DNA of 64,000 bases from Morella rubra (taxonomy: Eukaryota > Streptophyta > Magnoliopsida > Fagales > Myricaceae): contig CM025852.1 in NCBI GenBank assembly GCA_003952965.2, positions 9,399,888 through 9,463,887 of the forward strand, written 5' to 3'. Positions 11,236 through 23,195 of this stretch are shown here, piece after piece. The first letter of the stretch is position 1. Every line of letters begins with the position of its first letter. A program made the translations under genes and the position numbers. The notes beneath the pieces are model-generated. The model did not search any database. It was not told the DNA's origin and was given only the letters and a program-made list of their open reading frames with translations.

Positions 11236-12547
11236 TCTCCAACATTGATTTGGTAAGAGTTTTCTAATTATTGTATCTCCTTAATATATATATAATGCCC
11301 CAACAAAAATACAAATCACTGTACAAAACTAAGGGTGACCAAAATTACCGTGAGAACCAAATTTCGATTCCTCTATCCTCACTCTACCTAGAATCAGAGT
11401 CGATACCGATACCCAATTTTGGAGAACCAGACTCGAAATCGGAATTCTGACTGGGACATGCAAAAATGATATCATGTTTGTTAGATCTTACTGTTTAAGT
11501 GTAGGCATTATATTCCATATCAATTGAGTCTTGTAATCATCAGAGTTCTGATGGTTGACTTGTTGAAGTTCTAGTAGTCATTGAAGCAAGTTTCCTAGAA
11601 GAAAATCTACTGAAGAGAAGATTCGGAGTTCCGAGTCAACTGCTTGGTGCGGGTTCAAATGGGTAATTTGGATTACTTTGATTGGGTCTTGTAAGTTAGC
11701 AAAGGTTTGCTATATTTAAAGTCACCAATCGTAAATGTTGCTCTCCTAGTGGATTGGTTAAGTGGCATGGCGCCCGTGCATTATCTTTATAAAAGACTTG
11801 TCAAGAATGATATTTTAGGTCCATCGTAACATTTTGTGAAAGGATTGAACCGCCCAGCACCTGCAATTCAACCACACTGATCGTTCCATATCCTAGGTCT
11901 TAATACTAGACTCACACTGACACCTTTGTTGATTTTAAGGGCAGCGAATTCCTATTCTGGCTCTTTTCAGTCTTTTTTCCAGCTTGACTTAATTAAGATC
12001 GGCTACATTTTAATCATAAGTTAAATTATGTACTTTGCTTATCCTATAATTGGAGTACTACAGTCACTACAAGTCTTAGGGCTTTTGTATATGGTAGAAA
12101 TTAAATAGAAGGTTAGTCTTTTTTCCTTGTTTTCCTGTCATCTATTTCGGGGCACATAATTGATTCCGAAGTGGGGAGGTAGTTCTGGCAAGCACAAGAT
12201 CGTTCTTTGCGTAGTAGTCTTTTATGGGAGGCAAGAAGGGCAAGAAATTAAACAAAAGGTTAGGAATCTTCAACATATATATGTTTTTTTTTTGAATTAG
12301 GAAATTATGATATTTCCAAGAAATATGGCTTTATTTAGTGCTTTGCTTAAGGTAATTTAAATGAAGTAAAAAAAGTGAGATGTCAAGGAAAAATAACTTG
12401 CCACAAACTTTTTCAGCTGTTAATGCTACTTTTGGCCATAATTACGTACCAATATCCAATGTTGAGATGCACGTAGCTTTGCTTGACAAAATCTTTAAAC
12501 TGCTAATTAACTAGGTACTATCAAACGGACTTCCTGCAATTAATCAA
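11236..12547. other. Unit 3 tail and intergenic DNA
   Basis: Up to about 11780 this follows the DNA behind copy 1 (950-1550). It then joins text matching 3580-3650 (gacttgtcaagaatgatattttaggtcc), so the region between has been lost in this unit. From 11880 to 12547 I see no gene. Confidence 0.5.
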
Positions 12548-13079
12548 GGCTTAAATGCACTTCATACCCCTGCGAGATGCTAATGTTGCAAACATATCCC
12601 TGTGGTGCAAAAAGTTAGTTTTGTATCCCTGAGGTACTCTTTCTGATGCAAAAATACCCCTCCATCAGTTTCCGTTTAAAAAATTAACGTGAGGTGGTGA
12701 CGTGGCATGCATCTAATACGTCAGCACGAATCAAAATGTGTCATGTGTCCTCTGGGCCCACGAGCTCCAAATCATATGCCCAGTCAGCTTATCCCAAATT
12801 ACAATTCTTTTTAATGACATGGCATTTGGTGTTGAGTGGCTGCTAATTGGGCATCTGATGTGGAGCTCTTGGGCCAAGAGGACGCATGATGCTTTTTATT
12901 CATGCTGACTTGTTAGATGCATGTCACATCACCATCTCACATTAATTTTTTTAAATGGAGAACGGAGGGGTATTTTTGCATCAAAAAGCGAACCCCAGGG
13001 ATACAAAACTAACTTTTTGTACCACAAAGATATTTTTGCAACATTAGCATACCATAGAGGTATGAGGTGCATTTAAGCC
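12548..13079. mobile_element. Mutator-type MITE, 532 bp
   Basis: The element has terminal inverted repeats of about 110 bp, starting ggcttaaatgcac and ending gtgcatttaagcc. It is flanked by a perfect 9-bp duplication, ATTAATCAA (12539-12547 and 13080-13088). It has no coding capacity. A 9-bp duplication with long inverted ends points to a Mutator-like transposase acting in trans. Confidence 0.85.
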
Positions 13080-13088
13080 ATTAATCAA

Positions 13089-13476
13089 TACACTTATTTT
13101 TTTTTTTGGGTATATTTTGCTGAACACTTTCACGTGTTAGTCCAATACGATCTGACACATTGGGTTAACAATTTCACTCATAGTAGGATGAGATTTGTTG
13201 GACTTAGTAGGATGAGATCTCTTTCATCTAGGTCGGTTTTCTCAGCTGTAGACCAATAGACGGTTGATAGTCATGGACCCAAAGAAACTAGCTAGCACGA
13301 TGCAGGCAAGTATTGAAGAGCTCCTACTAGAGGGTCCATCATTTTTTGAAGAGGGATATATTTCATCAAAATAGCTATAAATTAAAAATGAAATGATCAT
13401 AGCATGAGTGCCAGTGATTAAAAATCATCTACTTAGACCAATATAAAAAGGGATAAATGATGAAGATAAACGGTGA
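13089..13476. other. Intergenic DNA, no gene seen
   Basis: I see no supported feature in this stretch. Confidence 0.4.
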
Positions 13477-14600
13477 CTACAGATTGATCCAATAAGCATT
13501 TGGCGAAGCCAACACCATGCAGTGATTGAGTGCATTTGGAGAACCAAGGCTGTGGGGCTTGTTTGAGGCCAAAAATTGCTTTGAAAAGGCAGCAAACATG
13601 ATTAGGCGAGATTGATCCACAAAGCCCCTTGACTGTTCCATGAAGTTCTCCTCAATGAGTTGACCATGAAGAAAAGCATTAGAGTCGACGTTAAGTTGAC
13701 AAACTGGCATTTTTTTTTTTTTTGGAGCAAATACCAGACCATTCTTATTAAAAACAACACAAACGGCCATCAAACAGAGTTCAAAAAACAGCAAGAAAAG
13801 CGAAAGTCAGGGGGGGTCAAATCCCTCATAAACCCACGGAGAAGAACCATGCGCTTAGCGAAGGGGGATGTCTCCCTCGAACTTGGAGGAAGTGGCTCAT
13901 TGAGCAATGAGGTGCAAAAGTGAATTTGCACTACGTGGAACAGAAAGCCAAACACAGGAAAGGAACAGACTAACATCCAGAAGCTGATTCTGGATAAGAG
14001 AATCAACCTGCCAGCGACAGATAGTTGGGTCCTTAAGGGTGCCACAGACCATCGAAGAGTCCCCTTCCACAATGATATCAGAGAAAAGGTGGGAACTTGC
14101 CACCCTAACAGCCAGGCAAGTAGCCTTAAATTCCCCCACCAAGGGATCTAAAGCAAGAAGGATGGAGGATGCCGCTCACAAAATATGCCCCGAATGATCA
14201 CGGCACAAGCAGGCTACAACAGAGAAAGACAGACGAATAGTCCATTCAACCAGAGGAGACAAGCTAACCGGAGTACTCCAAGCTCGCAAATGCTCACGAG
14301 AGACATGCAGCACTTGGAAGGCAAAACGAGGAACATCCAGATAGGGCTTACCATGGGCTACCCGGTTTCTGAGAAACCAAATGAGGTCCATCAAATTGAC
14401 TGCAAAAAGCTGAAAGAAATGGCAATCCTCCTGAGGGATACCCAACTGACCAGAGGGGTCAAGAATGCACCGAAGCCAATCAGGTAAAAGAGAATTCTAG
14501 GAAAAAAAACACTATCAATACCACAAGGGGAAGCATGCCAAGCAATGCGAGCAAAAGGGCAGAAGAACAAATGACAAGCACCAGGTTCCCTAGACCACCC

Positions 14601-15882
14601 TGTTAGCTTATACTCACAATCAATGTTTTGATGATAACAATAGAAGTAATTGAAATGAGAAGTAAAGAAGATCGAAATTCAGCATGGAGCAATCAAGCAA
14701 CATCCATTTCAATGGAATTGGCTCTTAAAGTGAAGACTAAAATTACTGGGGTAATTTTGTAACTCTAAGACTTCACTTTAACAAGAATTTGAACCACACA
14801 CTTGCATAAGTCTTCAAAACTTGCATAAACCGTTTTACCACTTGTTAGAAGATTAAAAATATTTTTTAATGGCTTCAAATTATCCCAATTAAACTCTCAA
14901 ACCTTTTATATACTTATGAAAAATTAGTGTTTAAAATTGGGAGTTTTGAGTTACTCAACATCGTGGTTTTAAATCAACCGGATCATGTACTTAAGCTGTA
15001 GAGGTCGACAGGCTGGTTAAGCAGTCGACCGGACTACGACCGCTTGGTGTAGCGGTCAATCGGTTTGCTTTAAAAAAAGAGTCATTCTAAGTTTTGACAT
15101 TATGACCGTTGGGTAACGGAAACTTGCAGCGGTGGATCGGCTCGTTGTGAAATTTGACAAATTGACTCGTAACGGATATTTTTATTATGAGGCCTATATA
15201 AAGTCATTTTTAAGCATTTTAAATGGTGCTAAACGACCAAAATCATTTTACTAAGGCTAAGAGTAATCAAAAAACCTTTGAATCCTTCTTCTAACATCAT
15301 TCACACATAATATCACTTTCACATCCTTGTTATTGTGTGAAGCCTAAGAGATAAAAATTTTCATTGTAACATCTACTCCATCAAGGGAGTCTTAGTGGGC
15401 ATTTTCGTTCATCCTTATACACTTCTAAGAGAGTGATTCTCTTGTTTCCTTTTCGGTGAGTTGTTCATCGAAAGAAGGAGTTTGGAGAGGTTTGTTCTCA
15501 AACTCGTTCTTGAGGCTTGAAGAGGTGTTTCTCAAGCTCAAGTGTAAGGAAACCTTTCCCTTGATTGAAGAGAGCATAATGGAGAAACCCCAAGGCTCGG
15601 TAAAGGAGCTTAAGGGGTGGAAGTAGACGGGTTTTGCCAAACCACCTAAAAATCTTTGTTTGCTTCTCTTCTCTTATATCCTTACTTTGTGCTACTAGTT
15701 TCTTGTTCTAAGTTTTATTTGTATATTTGTGTTGCAATATATATTCTTGTGTTTAATCTCTTATTGCAATTGATTCTCTTTGTGGGACTTGTAGCCAACA
15801 AACACTTTTTAGGATGAGTTTCAAAAAAAATTTGAAACTCAATTCGCCCCCCGCTTGGGTTGCCTTAATCTTAGGATTTACA
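14601..15882 (+). mobile_element. Solo LTR B (Copia-type, 1282 bp)
   Basis: It starts TGTTAGCTTATACTC and ends in ggatttaca, with flanks CACCC (14596-14600) and CATCC (15883-15887), a near-match 5-bp duplication. It is related along its length to solo LTR A (acacacttgcat, ggcctatataaag, gggttgccttaatc). It lies within the minus-strand 3' half of LINE 1 and is therefore younger than LINE 1. No internal region remains. Confidence 0.8.
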
Positions 15883-16085
15883 CATCCTGCAATAATTGAG
15901 ACAATACTAGCCTGGGTTGGAACAATCTTCCAAACCACCTTCCAAAAAAATAATTTCAGGCGAGCAAGGATTTTAAGACGCCACAAAGTGTTCCACTCCA
16001 CCGAAGTTGGGAGATTAATAGACGCCAAATGGGAGGGAACAAGCACCTGGCTGGTCTGGTCAACTGATAAATGTCCGGAAGTCTA

Positions 16086-16419
16086 ATTTAGTTATTAAAC
16101 TTAATTAGAGTTTATTTCCAATAATATTTTAATGGAGAGGTTATGTCTTTTAGTATTCTCATAGGTTACAAAGTTGAAGAGTTAGAGACCTTTTTAATAT
16201 TCTCATTATGTGGGGGTTAAATGAGATTTACTATAGTGAATTATGTGAGATTTATTTAGGTGTTATGTTTTAGAAGTTGTAAAGTCTCATTGTGGACTAT
16301 AAATATCCATGTAACCTTTTTGTTATTTCTTAAGTAAGTGGAATAAAGCCTTTGTTGAAGTATTTTATTTTCTCCACTTTGCTTCATAGACAAATTATTG
16401 AGTGTAGCCCAATCCAACA
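16086..16419 (+). repeat. 5' LTR of the Copia element (334 bp)
   Basis: It matches 20458-20793 with only a few differences. It contains a TATA-like ctataaatatcc near 16300 and ends in ccaatccaaca, immediately before the primer-binding site. Confidence 0.88.
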
Positions 16420-16422
16420 AAG

Positions 16423-16434
16423 TGGTATCAGAGC
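16423..16434 (+). other. Copia primer-binding site
   Basis: TGGTATCAGAGC is the standard plant Copia primer-binding site, complementary to the 3' end of initiator methionine tRNA. It lies three bases after the 5' LTR. Confidence 0.9.
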
Positions 16435-16455
16435 CAAGTTCTTGATCCTAGAAAA

Positions 16456-19400
16456 ATGGCCAATTCCACATTTCCCTTTCATTTTCCTCTCCTTTCGAAA
16501 AACAATTTTGATAATTGGTGCATTCGAATGAAGGCGTTGCTTGGATCCCAAGATGCATGGGATGTTGTAGAGAAAGGCTTTGAAGAGCCTAGTGAGGATG
16601 CGCATTGAGTCCTACTCAAAGGGATTCTTTTCAGAAGACCCGGAAGAAGGATCAACAAGTGCTCATGCTCATCCATCAATGTTTGGATGAAGCTATGTTC
16701 AAAAAAGTGGCCACTGCAACCACCTCCAAGCAAGCATGGGAGATTTTACAAACCTCCTACCAAGGAGTGGACAAAGTGAAGAAGGTTCGACTTCAAACAC
16801 TAAGAGGTGAATTTGAAAGTCTTACGCATGAAAGAATCGAGTCAATGGCGGATTACTTTTCACTGTGTTGGCCATAGCCAATCAAATGAAGAGGTATGGA
16901 GAAAAGTTGGAAGATGTTCGTGTCATCGAAAAGATCCTTCGTTCTTTGCAATCAAAATTTGACTACATCGTTGTGGCTATCGAGGAGTCGAAAGATTTGG
17001 AAGCCATCACAATTGATGAACTCATGGGATCTCTACAAGCTCACGAAGAAAGGCTCAACAAGAAGAAGGAAGAGTCATTAGAGCAAGTTCTAGCTACAAA
17101 GCTCTCTCTCAAAGACAAGATGGAGGTCACAAAGGAAGAGGACGTGGCCGTGGTCGAGGTAGAGGCCGAGGAAGAAATGGAAGAGGAAGAGGACGTGGTA
17201 GAGATGATCATCATTTTTCCAATAATGGAGACAAGGGACAATCATCAAGAGGGCGTGGAAAAGGAAACAATTCAAGATCAAATCCAAGGAGGTATGACAA
17301 ATCCCAAATCCAATGTTTCAATTGTGAAAAATATGGTCATTATTCATGGGAGTGTAGAAGCACTAACAATGTTGAAGAAGAAGCTAATTATGTCGAAAAA
17401 GAAGAAACGGAGCACACTTTGTTGTTGGCGTACAAAGGAGAAGAAAATGAAGAGAAGAATTTGTGGTATCTTGACAATGCGGCAAGTAACCATATGTGCG
17501 GAGATAAAAAAAAAGTTTGTGGAGATTGACGAATCCGTTAGCGGAAAGGTTACTTTTGGAGACTTGTCCAAAGTTTCGATCAAGGGAAAAGGTACAATTT
17601 TGATTCGGTTGAAAAATGGAGGCCATCAATTTATTACTAATGTTTATTATGTGCCAAGCATGAAGAGCAATATTTTGAGTCTAGGACAACTCTTAGAGAA
17701 AGGCTATGATATTCTAATGAAAAATCGTAGTCTTTCAATAAGAGATGAAATTGGGAGTTTGATAGCCCAAGTTCCTATGACAAAGAACCGGATGTTTCTA
17801 CTCAACATTCAAACCGATGTGGCAAAATGCTTGAAGACTTGTGTTGAAGATTCAAATTGGCTTTGGCACTTGAGACTTGGACACTTGAATTTTGAAGGAC
17901 TTCAATTGCTAGCCAAGAAGAAGATGGTGAATGGCTTGCCTTCTATTGAGCATCCAAATCAACTTTGTGAAGGATGTCTCTTTGGGAAGCAATCAAGAAA
18001 AAGCTTTCCAAAGGAAGAACAAATACTACTTCTTCTATTTATTGATGATTTTAGCCAAAAAACATGGGTTTATTTTCTCAAAGAAAAATCGGAAGTATTT
18101 GAAACATTCAAAAATTTCAAAGCACTTGTTGAAAAAAAAAGTGGCTATGAAATAAAGGCTTTACGATCCGATAGAGGGGGTGAATACACATCAAATGCCT
18201 TCAAAATATTTTGTCAAGAAAATGGTATTCACCATCCTTTAACGGTTCCAAGATCTCCACAACAAAATGGGGTTGCCGAGAGAAAAAATCGAACCATTCT
18301 CAACATGGCTCGGAGTATGTTGAAAAGCAAAGCTTTACCAAAAGAATTTTGGGCGGAAGCGGTTGCTTGTGCGGTGTACTTATCAAATCGATGTCCCACA
18401 AAAAGTTTGCAAGACAAAACTCCTCAAGAAGAATGGAGCGGAATCAAGCCAAGTATTTATCACTTGCGTGTTTTTGGAAGTATTGCTTATGCACATGTGC
18501 CGGATGAAAGGAGATCCAAGCTAGATGACAAAAGCACCAAACTTGTCTTCATCGGCTATGATTCAAGATCCAAAGGCTACAAGTTGTACAATCCAACCGA
18601 TCACAAGACCATTGTTAGTCGAGATGTTGAGTTCGATGAAGCAAGTACGTGGGATTGGAATTCTTCGAAAGAAGATTATCATTTTCTTCATTTCTTTGAA
18701 GATGAGCACGAAAATGAAGTTTTGGAGCCATCTATGCACTCTCCTCCTTCAACACCACCATTGTCCTTGCAAAGTCCATCTACTTCATCATCAAGGGAAG
18801 AAAGTTCAAGCGAAGGACCACAAGGCAAGAGAAGCCTTCAAGAGATCTATGATGCCACGGAGGAGGTAACGGAAAGATTACATGATCTAACACTTTTTTG
18901 TCTCTTTGCCGATAGTGAGCCTATGAATTTTGAAGAAGCGCACAAGACAAAAGGTGGAGGAATGCTATGGATGAAGAAATCAAAGCCATAGAGAAGAATG
19001 AAACGTGGGAGCTTGCAACACTTCCAAAAGGGAAAAAACCAATTGGCGTCAAATGGGTGTACAAAGCAAAGAAGAATTCGAGTGGTGGAGTGGAGAGGTA
19101 CAAGGCAAGACTAGTTGCCAAAGGATATAGTCAAAGGCCCGGAATTGACTATGATGAGGTATTTGCACCCGTTGCCCGCTTGGAAACTATTCGATTAATT
19201 ATTTCTTTGGCGGCTCAACATAGTTGGAAAATCCATCAAATGGATGTCAAATCCGCTTTCTTGAATGGCTTTCTTGAAAATGAAGTCTATGTGGAACAAC
19301 CTTTGGGTTATATTGTGAAAGGGCATGAAGAGAAAGTTTTGAAATTGAAGAAAGCCTTGTATGGCTTAAAGCAAGCACCAAGGGCGTGGAATAGTAGAAT

Positions 19401-20445
19401 TGACAAATACTTTCAAGATAACAATTTTTTGAAGTGTCCCTATGAACATGCTCTTTATACAAAGGTGAATTCATATGGAGATATATTTCTCGTATGTTTG
19501 TATGTGGATGACTTGATTTTTACAGGAAGTAATCCTACCATGTTTGAAGAATTCAAGAAAGTAATGGCTCGGGAGTTTGAGATGACGGATCTTGGTCTCA
19601 TGTGTTTTTATCTTGGCATCGAAGTAAAGCAAATGGAGGATGACATTTTTATTTCTCAAGAATGTTATGCTAAAGACATTCTTAAGAAATTCAAAATGGA
19701 TGATTGCAAGCCGGTGAGCACACCCGTAGAATGTGGCATCAAATTGTCAAGGCATGAAAATGGAGAAAAAGTAGATCCAACATTTTTCAAAAGTCTTGTT
19801 GGAAGTTTGAGATATTTAACTTGCACAAGGCCGGATATTCTTTTTGGGGTTGGACTTGTTAGTCGATACATGGAAGCTCCTACTTTCTCTCATTTGAAGG
19901 CGGCTAAAAGAATTCTTCGGTACATCAAAGGTACACTTGAACATGGATTACTGTATTCATTTTCAAATGATTTTAAGCTTTTGGGCTATTGTGATAGTGA
20001 TTGGGCTGGAGATGTTGATGAAAGAAAAAACACATCCGGGTTTGTTTTCTTCATGGGAAGTGCGGCTTTTACTTGGTCCTCAAAGAAGCAACCCATTGTT
20101 ACATTATCTACTTGTGAAGCGGAGTATGTTGCTATGTCAAGTTGTGTTTGTCAAGCAATTTGGCTAAGATCTTTGTTGAAGGAGCTTCATGTCTCGGAAA
20201 ATGATCCAACGGAGATTTTTGTGGATAACAAGTCGGCTATAGCTTTGGCCAAGAATCCAGTTTTTCATGATCGAAGTAAGCACATCGACACAAAATTTCA
20301 TTTTATTCGAGAATGTGTAGCTAAAAAGGAGGTGGAGCTCAAGTTCGTGAAGTCACAAGATCAAGTTGCTGATATTTTCACCAAGCCCCTCAAGGGTGAA
20401 ATATTTTGCAAGATAAGGAGTTTGTTGGGAGTTACAAAAAATTAA
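16456..20445 (+). mobile_element. Copia gag-pol region (fossil)
   Basis: The domains run in Copia order. Gag comes first; a protease region follows near 17460. A pre-integrase domain ([11 protein letters not shown]) and integrase core ([22 protein letters not shown]) follow at 17850-18600. The reverse transcriptase is at about 18990-19700, with the catalytic YVDDL at 19501-19515. RNase H (CDSDWAGD, STCEAEYVA, DNKSAIALAKNP) ends at 20445. It is read as a broken polyprotein with a few interruptions. In intact relatives, one polyprotein is cut by the element's own protease. Confidence 0.85.
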
Positions 20446-20457
20446 GTTTAAGAGGGG
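20445..20457 (+). other. Copia polypurine tract
   Basis: Purine-rich taagtttaagagggg abuts the 3' LTR and serves as the plus-strand primer in this family. Confidence 0.75.
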
Positions 20458-20793
20458 TGTTAGTTATTAAACTTAATTAGAGTTTATTTCCAATAAAATT
20501 AGTTAATGGAGAGGTTATGTCTTTTAGTATTCTCATAGGTTACAAAGTTGAAGAGTTAGAGACCTTTTTAATATTCTCATTATGTGGGGGTTAAATGAGA
20601 TTTACTATAGTGAATTATGTGAGATTTATTTGGGTGTTATGTTTTAGAAGTTGTAAAGTCTCATTGTGGACTATAAATATCCATGTAACCTTTTTGTTAT
20701 TTCTTAAGTAAGTGGAATAAAGCCTTTGTTGAAGTATTTTATTTTCTCCACTTTGCTTCATAGACAAATTATTGAGTGTAGCCCAATCCAACA
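20458..20793 (+). repeat. 3' LTR of the Copia element (336 bp)
   Basis: It starts TGTTAGTTATTAAAC and ends ccaatccaaca. It is almost identical to the 5' LTR, which supports a recent insertion. Confidence 0.9.
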
Positions 20794-22264
20794 CGGAAGT
20801 CTACAGTTCACTTCAGTGGCAATACTCCTCTTCAGTCGGCGATAGTCCTTGCGGCTCTGAAGGGCCTTCATAGCCTTCCCGCCAAACTTCGCCATCTGGG
20901 GCTGCCTCTGATTTGTTTCCAGTGCTCGTCTTCCTGTTTTGGATGACCTGCGTGATCGCATTTTATCGAAAATCAGCAGCTGGCGTACAAAGCTCTTATC
21001 TCAGGGGGGTAGGACCATTCTAATTTCGGCTGTTGCATCGGCCCTGCCATCATATAGCATGAGTTCCTTGCTGCTTCCCCATGAATGGTGTCAGTTCTTG
21101 GATAGGCATTTTAAGGACTATTGGTGGGTTTTTGACCCCAAAAAAGTCCATAACTTGACTCAAATCATGGGAGTCGATCTGTAGTTCTAAGGTTGTTTGA
21201 GGTCTTTGGTCCATGTGACCCAAGCTCTGGTAGCCAAATTGGCTTGCCAATTCCACTCTGCCTCCCCTGTTCTTTGGGTCTCCCTGTGCAGAGCTAAATA
21301 TATGCACCATTCTAGGGCGTTCTCCCCTTCCCAACAGCAGAATTCTTCGTGGACTTGGCATGGGATTGTGAAGGTTTCGCCTCTCATCTCTAAGGCAGCT
21401 TGCTTCCTGGTGAAGAACGGCGAATCTATTCACGTTGGGCGTGATCCTTGGATCCCGTCCCATCCCCTCTTTCGGCCTTCTCCTCGGGATTCGAGGGTGG
21501 TTTTTGATTTGTCTGTTGCTGTATCTTCTCTTATTCTTCCTGCACCCCGTAGGTGGGATGTGAATCTAGTACGACAGTTCTTTGATGTGGACTCCGCAAG
21601 GGCTATTATTAGTTTGACTCTTCCTGTTTCGAACCTGCCTGATAGGTGGATTTGGACTTTGGAACCCAAAGGCCATTTCTTTGTCGAGTCTTGCACCCAA
21701 AACTCCCATGTCGAGAAATCCAGTTGAGAAAGGCCTCCCGAGGACTGGGTGCGGAGAACCATAAGGAACCCCCGATAATTACAAGGACCCTGACTAATAA
21801 CTCGGTCCCTATTGGACACCTCCTGGAACGAGAAAAAAAAAAAGCGATTTGGGCCCACGTCCTTGACTCCTAGAGGAACAGCAAATCGCCAGGCCGCTTT
21901 CACCGTAGAGTGAATGGTAGTTTTATATTGAATTTACGGGAGACCGGTTGTCCAACAAGAACCAACTGAGATTTCGAGCAGCACCCGCACGATGAGATGC
22001 CAAACTATTACTAAGGGTCTCCCACGAGAGAGCACTGGTCTTCTGAATAAGAGAATCGATGTATGTTGAAATATTCGCCATGAGAGGGAGGAGAGAAAGG
22101 GGTGCAGGAAAAAGAGGGAAGAAGAGAAGGAGAAGGGGAGGAAGGGGTTAGGGTCGGGGATCTCTCAGAGGGAGCGGAGATTTTTCTGTAGAGAGAAAAA
22201 AGTTTTTATATGGGTGGAATATAGACAAGAATGACAAACTCGCGAGTTGAAATTCATTGCTAGG

Positions 22265-23195
22265 ACACTCGCATCTACATCTTCACAGCTGGTATTGTTT
22301 TCTCCCGTTAGTCTAGGGAGAAAAAGGTCCCTCCTTCTCTCTAGACCTTTTCAACATCTCGCCTGAACCACCCTTTCTCCTTGCCCTCATCCCATGGCTG
22401 GCCAGGCGAGCTTTGCTTCCCCCTACCCACCTGCTCCTCCCTGACTGGTTTCCGGCTAGTTAGGTTGTGTAGCTACCGGATTCTTTCGTGTTTTGCATGT
22501 TTTTCCACTTATTTTTTGTGTTTCCCGTTTAGGTGCTCTTTGGTGGCCACGACCAACTCCAATGAACTCCTCTCCCGCTGATGTACCACTTTCCCGCCAC
22601 CAAGACTCGCCAGATCACCACCATAAATGCCGCCACCGGATCTCACGCTCTGGTGAGTGCTCCTAAATTTTTCGGCTCCTACTGTCTACACCTGCTACTG
22701 CGTCCTGCCGCTTCCCTCCTCCTGCTCCCACTGCCGTTTGCCGTCTGCCATCCTCCACTGCTTGCCAGGATATTTCTCTCCCTCCTATTGACTTTGTCAG
22801 CTTTCCGCCCTTGAGGGTTTATGTTTATTGTTGTTTGCCCATTATGGGACCTTTTAAAATTTTCTGTGTTCATTTTCTGTATTTACAGTTAGGGTTTGCA
22901 TTCGATGTTGTTTAAGGGAGCCGGATCGACGCTATGTTTGTCCCTCCTCCAGCGGCAGCTGCCACTATCTTGTGTGGTGGTTGTTACTACTCAAGGGTTT
23001 TCGAGCCCATTTACCAGAGACTTGCCCACTTTCCATGGGCCTTTGCGCTCACCCCTTGAGGACATTGTGTCCTCTTTTTTGCGCTACGGCCCTTAGGTTT
23101 TTTGCTGGCCCTAAGGGCAATTTCTGCTTTTAAGTTTTCACCTGTAATTTTTCTTATTTTCTATAAAATGTTTCTTGATTTACTAAAAAAGAAAA
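22265..23195 (+). mobile_element. LINE 2, short internally deleted LINE-like insertion
   Basis: It is flanked by gaaattcattgctagg (22249-22264) and gaaattcactgctacgg (23196-23212), a target duplication with small changes. It starts with a CT-rich 5'UTR-like stretch and ends with a T-rich 3' region (cacctgtaatttttcttatt) and an A-rich tail (actaaaaaagaaaa). I recognise no domain, so it may be a LINE with most coding DNA deleted, or a non-autonomous relative. It interrupts the same Copia fossil as LINE 1. Confidence 0.6.

Larger units (their letters stand above)
16086..20793 (+). mobile_element. Nearly whole Ty1/Copia element (about 4.7 kb)
   Basis: The element has two nearly identical LTRs, a primer-binding site complementary to initiator Met-tRNA, gag, protease, integrase, reverse transcriptase and RNase H in Copia order, and a polypurine tract. 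The lineage looks Tork-like from the short LTRs and the RT text, but I did not test this. The high LTR identity argues for a recent insertion. It looks nearly complete but is broken at a few places, so it is a fossil. It lies in the inverted part of LINE 1 and is flanked by cggaagtcta on both sides (16076-16085 and 20794-20803). Confidence 0.9.
13710..22231 (-). mobile_element. LINE 1 (RNase H-bearing plant LINE), host of two later insertions
   Basis: The 3' end is a poly-A tail on the minus strand (poly-T at 13710-13723). The flanks tgacaaactggc (13697-13708) and tgacaaactcgc (22232-22243) match at 11 of 12 bases and mark the target duplication. On the minus strand it carries an RNase H domain (IIVEGDSS, 13897-14142) and a zf-RVT region (WNTLWRLKIL...FFWKVVWK, 15883-16046). 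From about 16055 to 21690 its reverse-transcriptase end runs on the plus strand (WSGQLINV; LLSQGGRTILIS; GHFFVESC). ORF1 (DUF4283-like, RDRVISQGPCNYRGFLMVL) lies on the minus strand from about 22083 to 21697. The endonuclease and the core of the reverse transcriptase are absent. Solo LTR B and a Copia element were inserted later. Confidence 0.75.

Noticed and set aside
14185-14487. A 100-residue plus-strand frame
   Set aside because: It is the antisense of LINE 1 coding DNA (RNase H region), which has recognisable motifs on the minus strand.
17041-17287. Minus-strand frames with long serine or leucine runs
   Set aside because: They are antisense to an acidic, lysine-rich part of the Copia gag-pol region.
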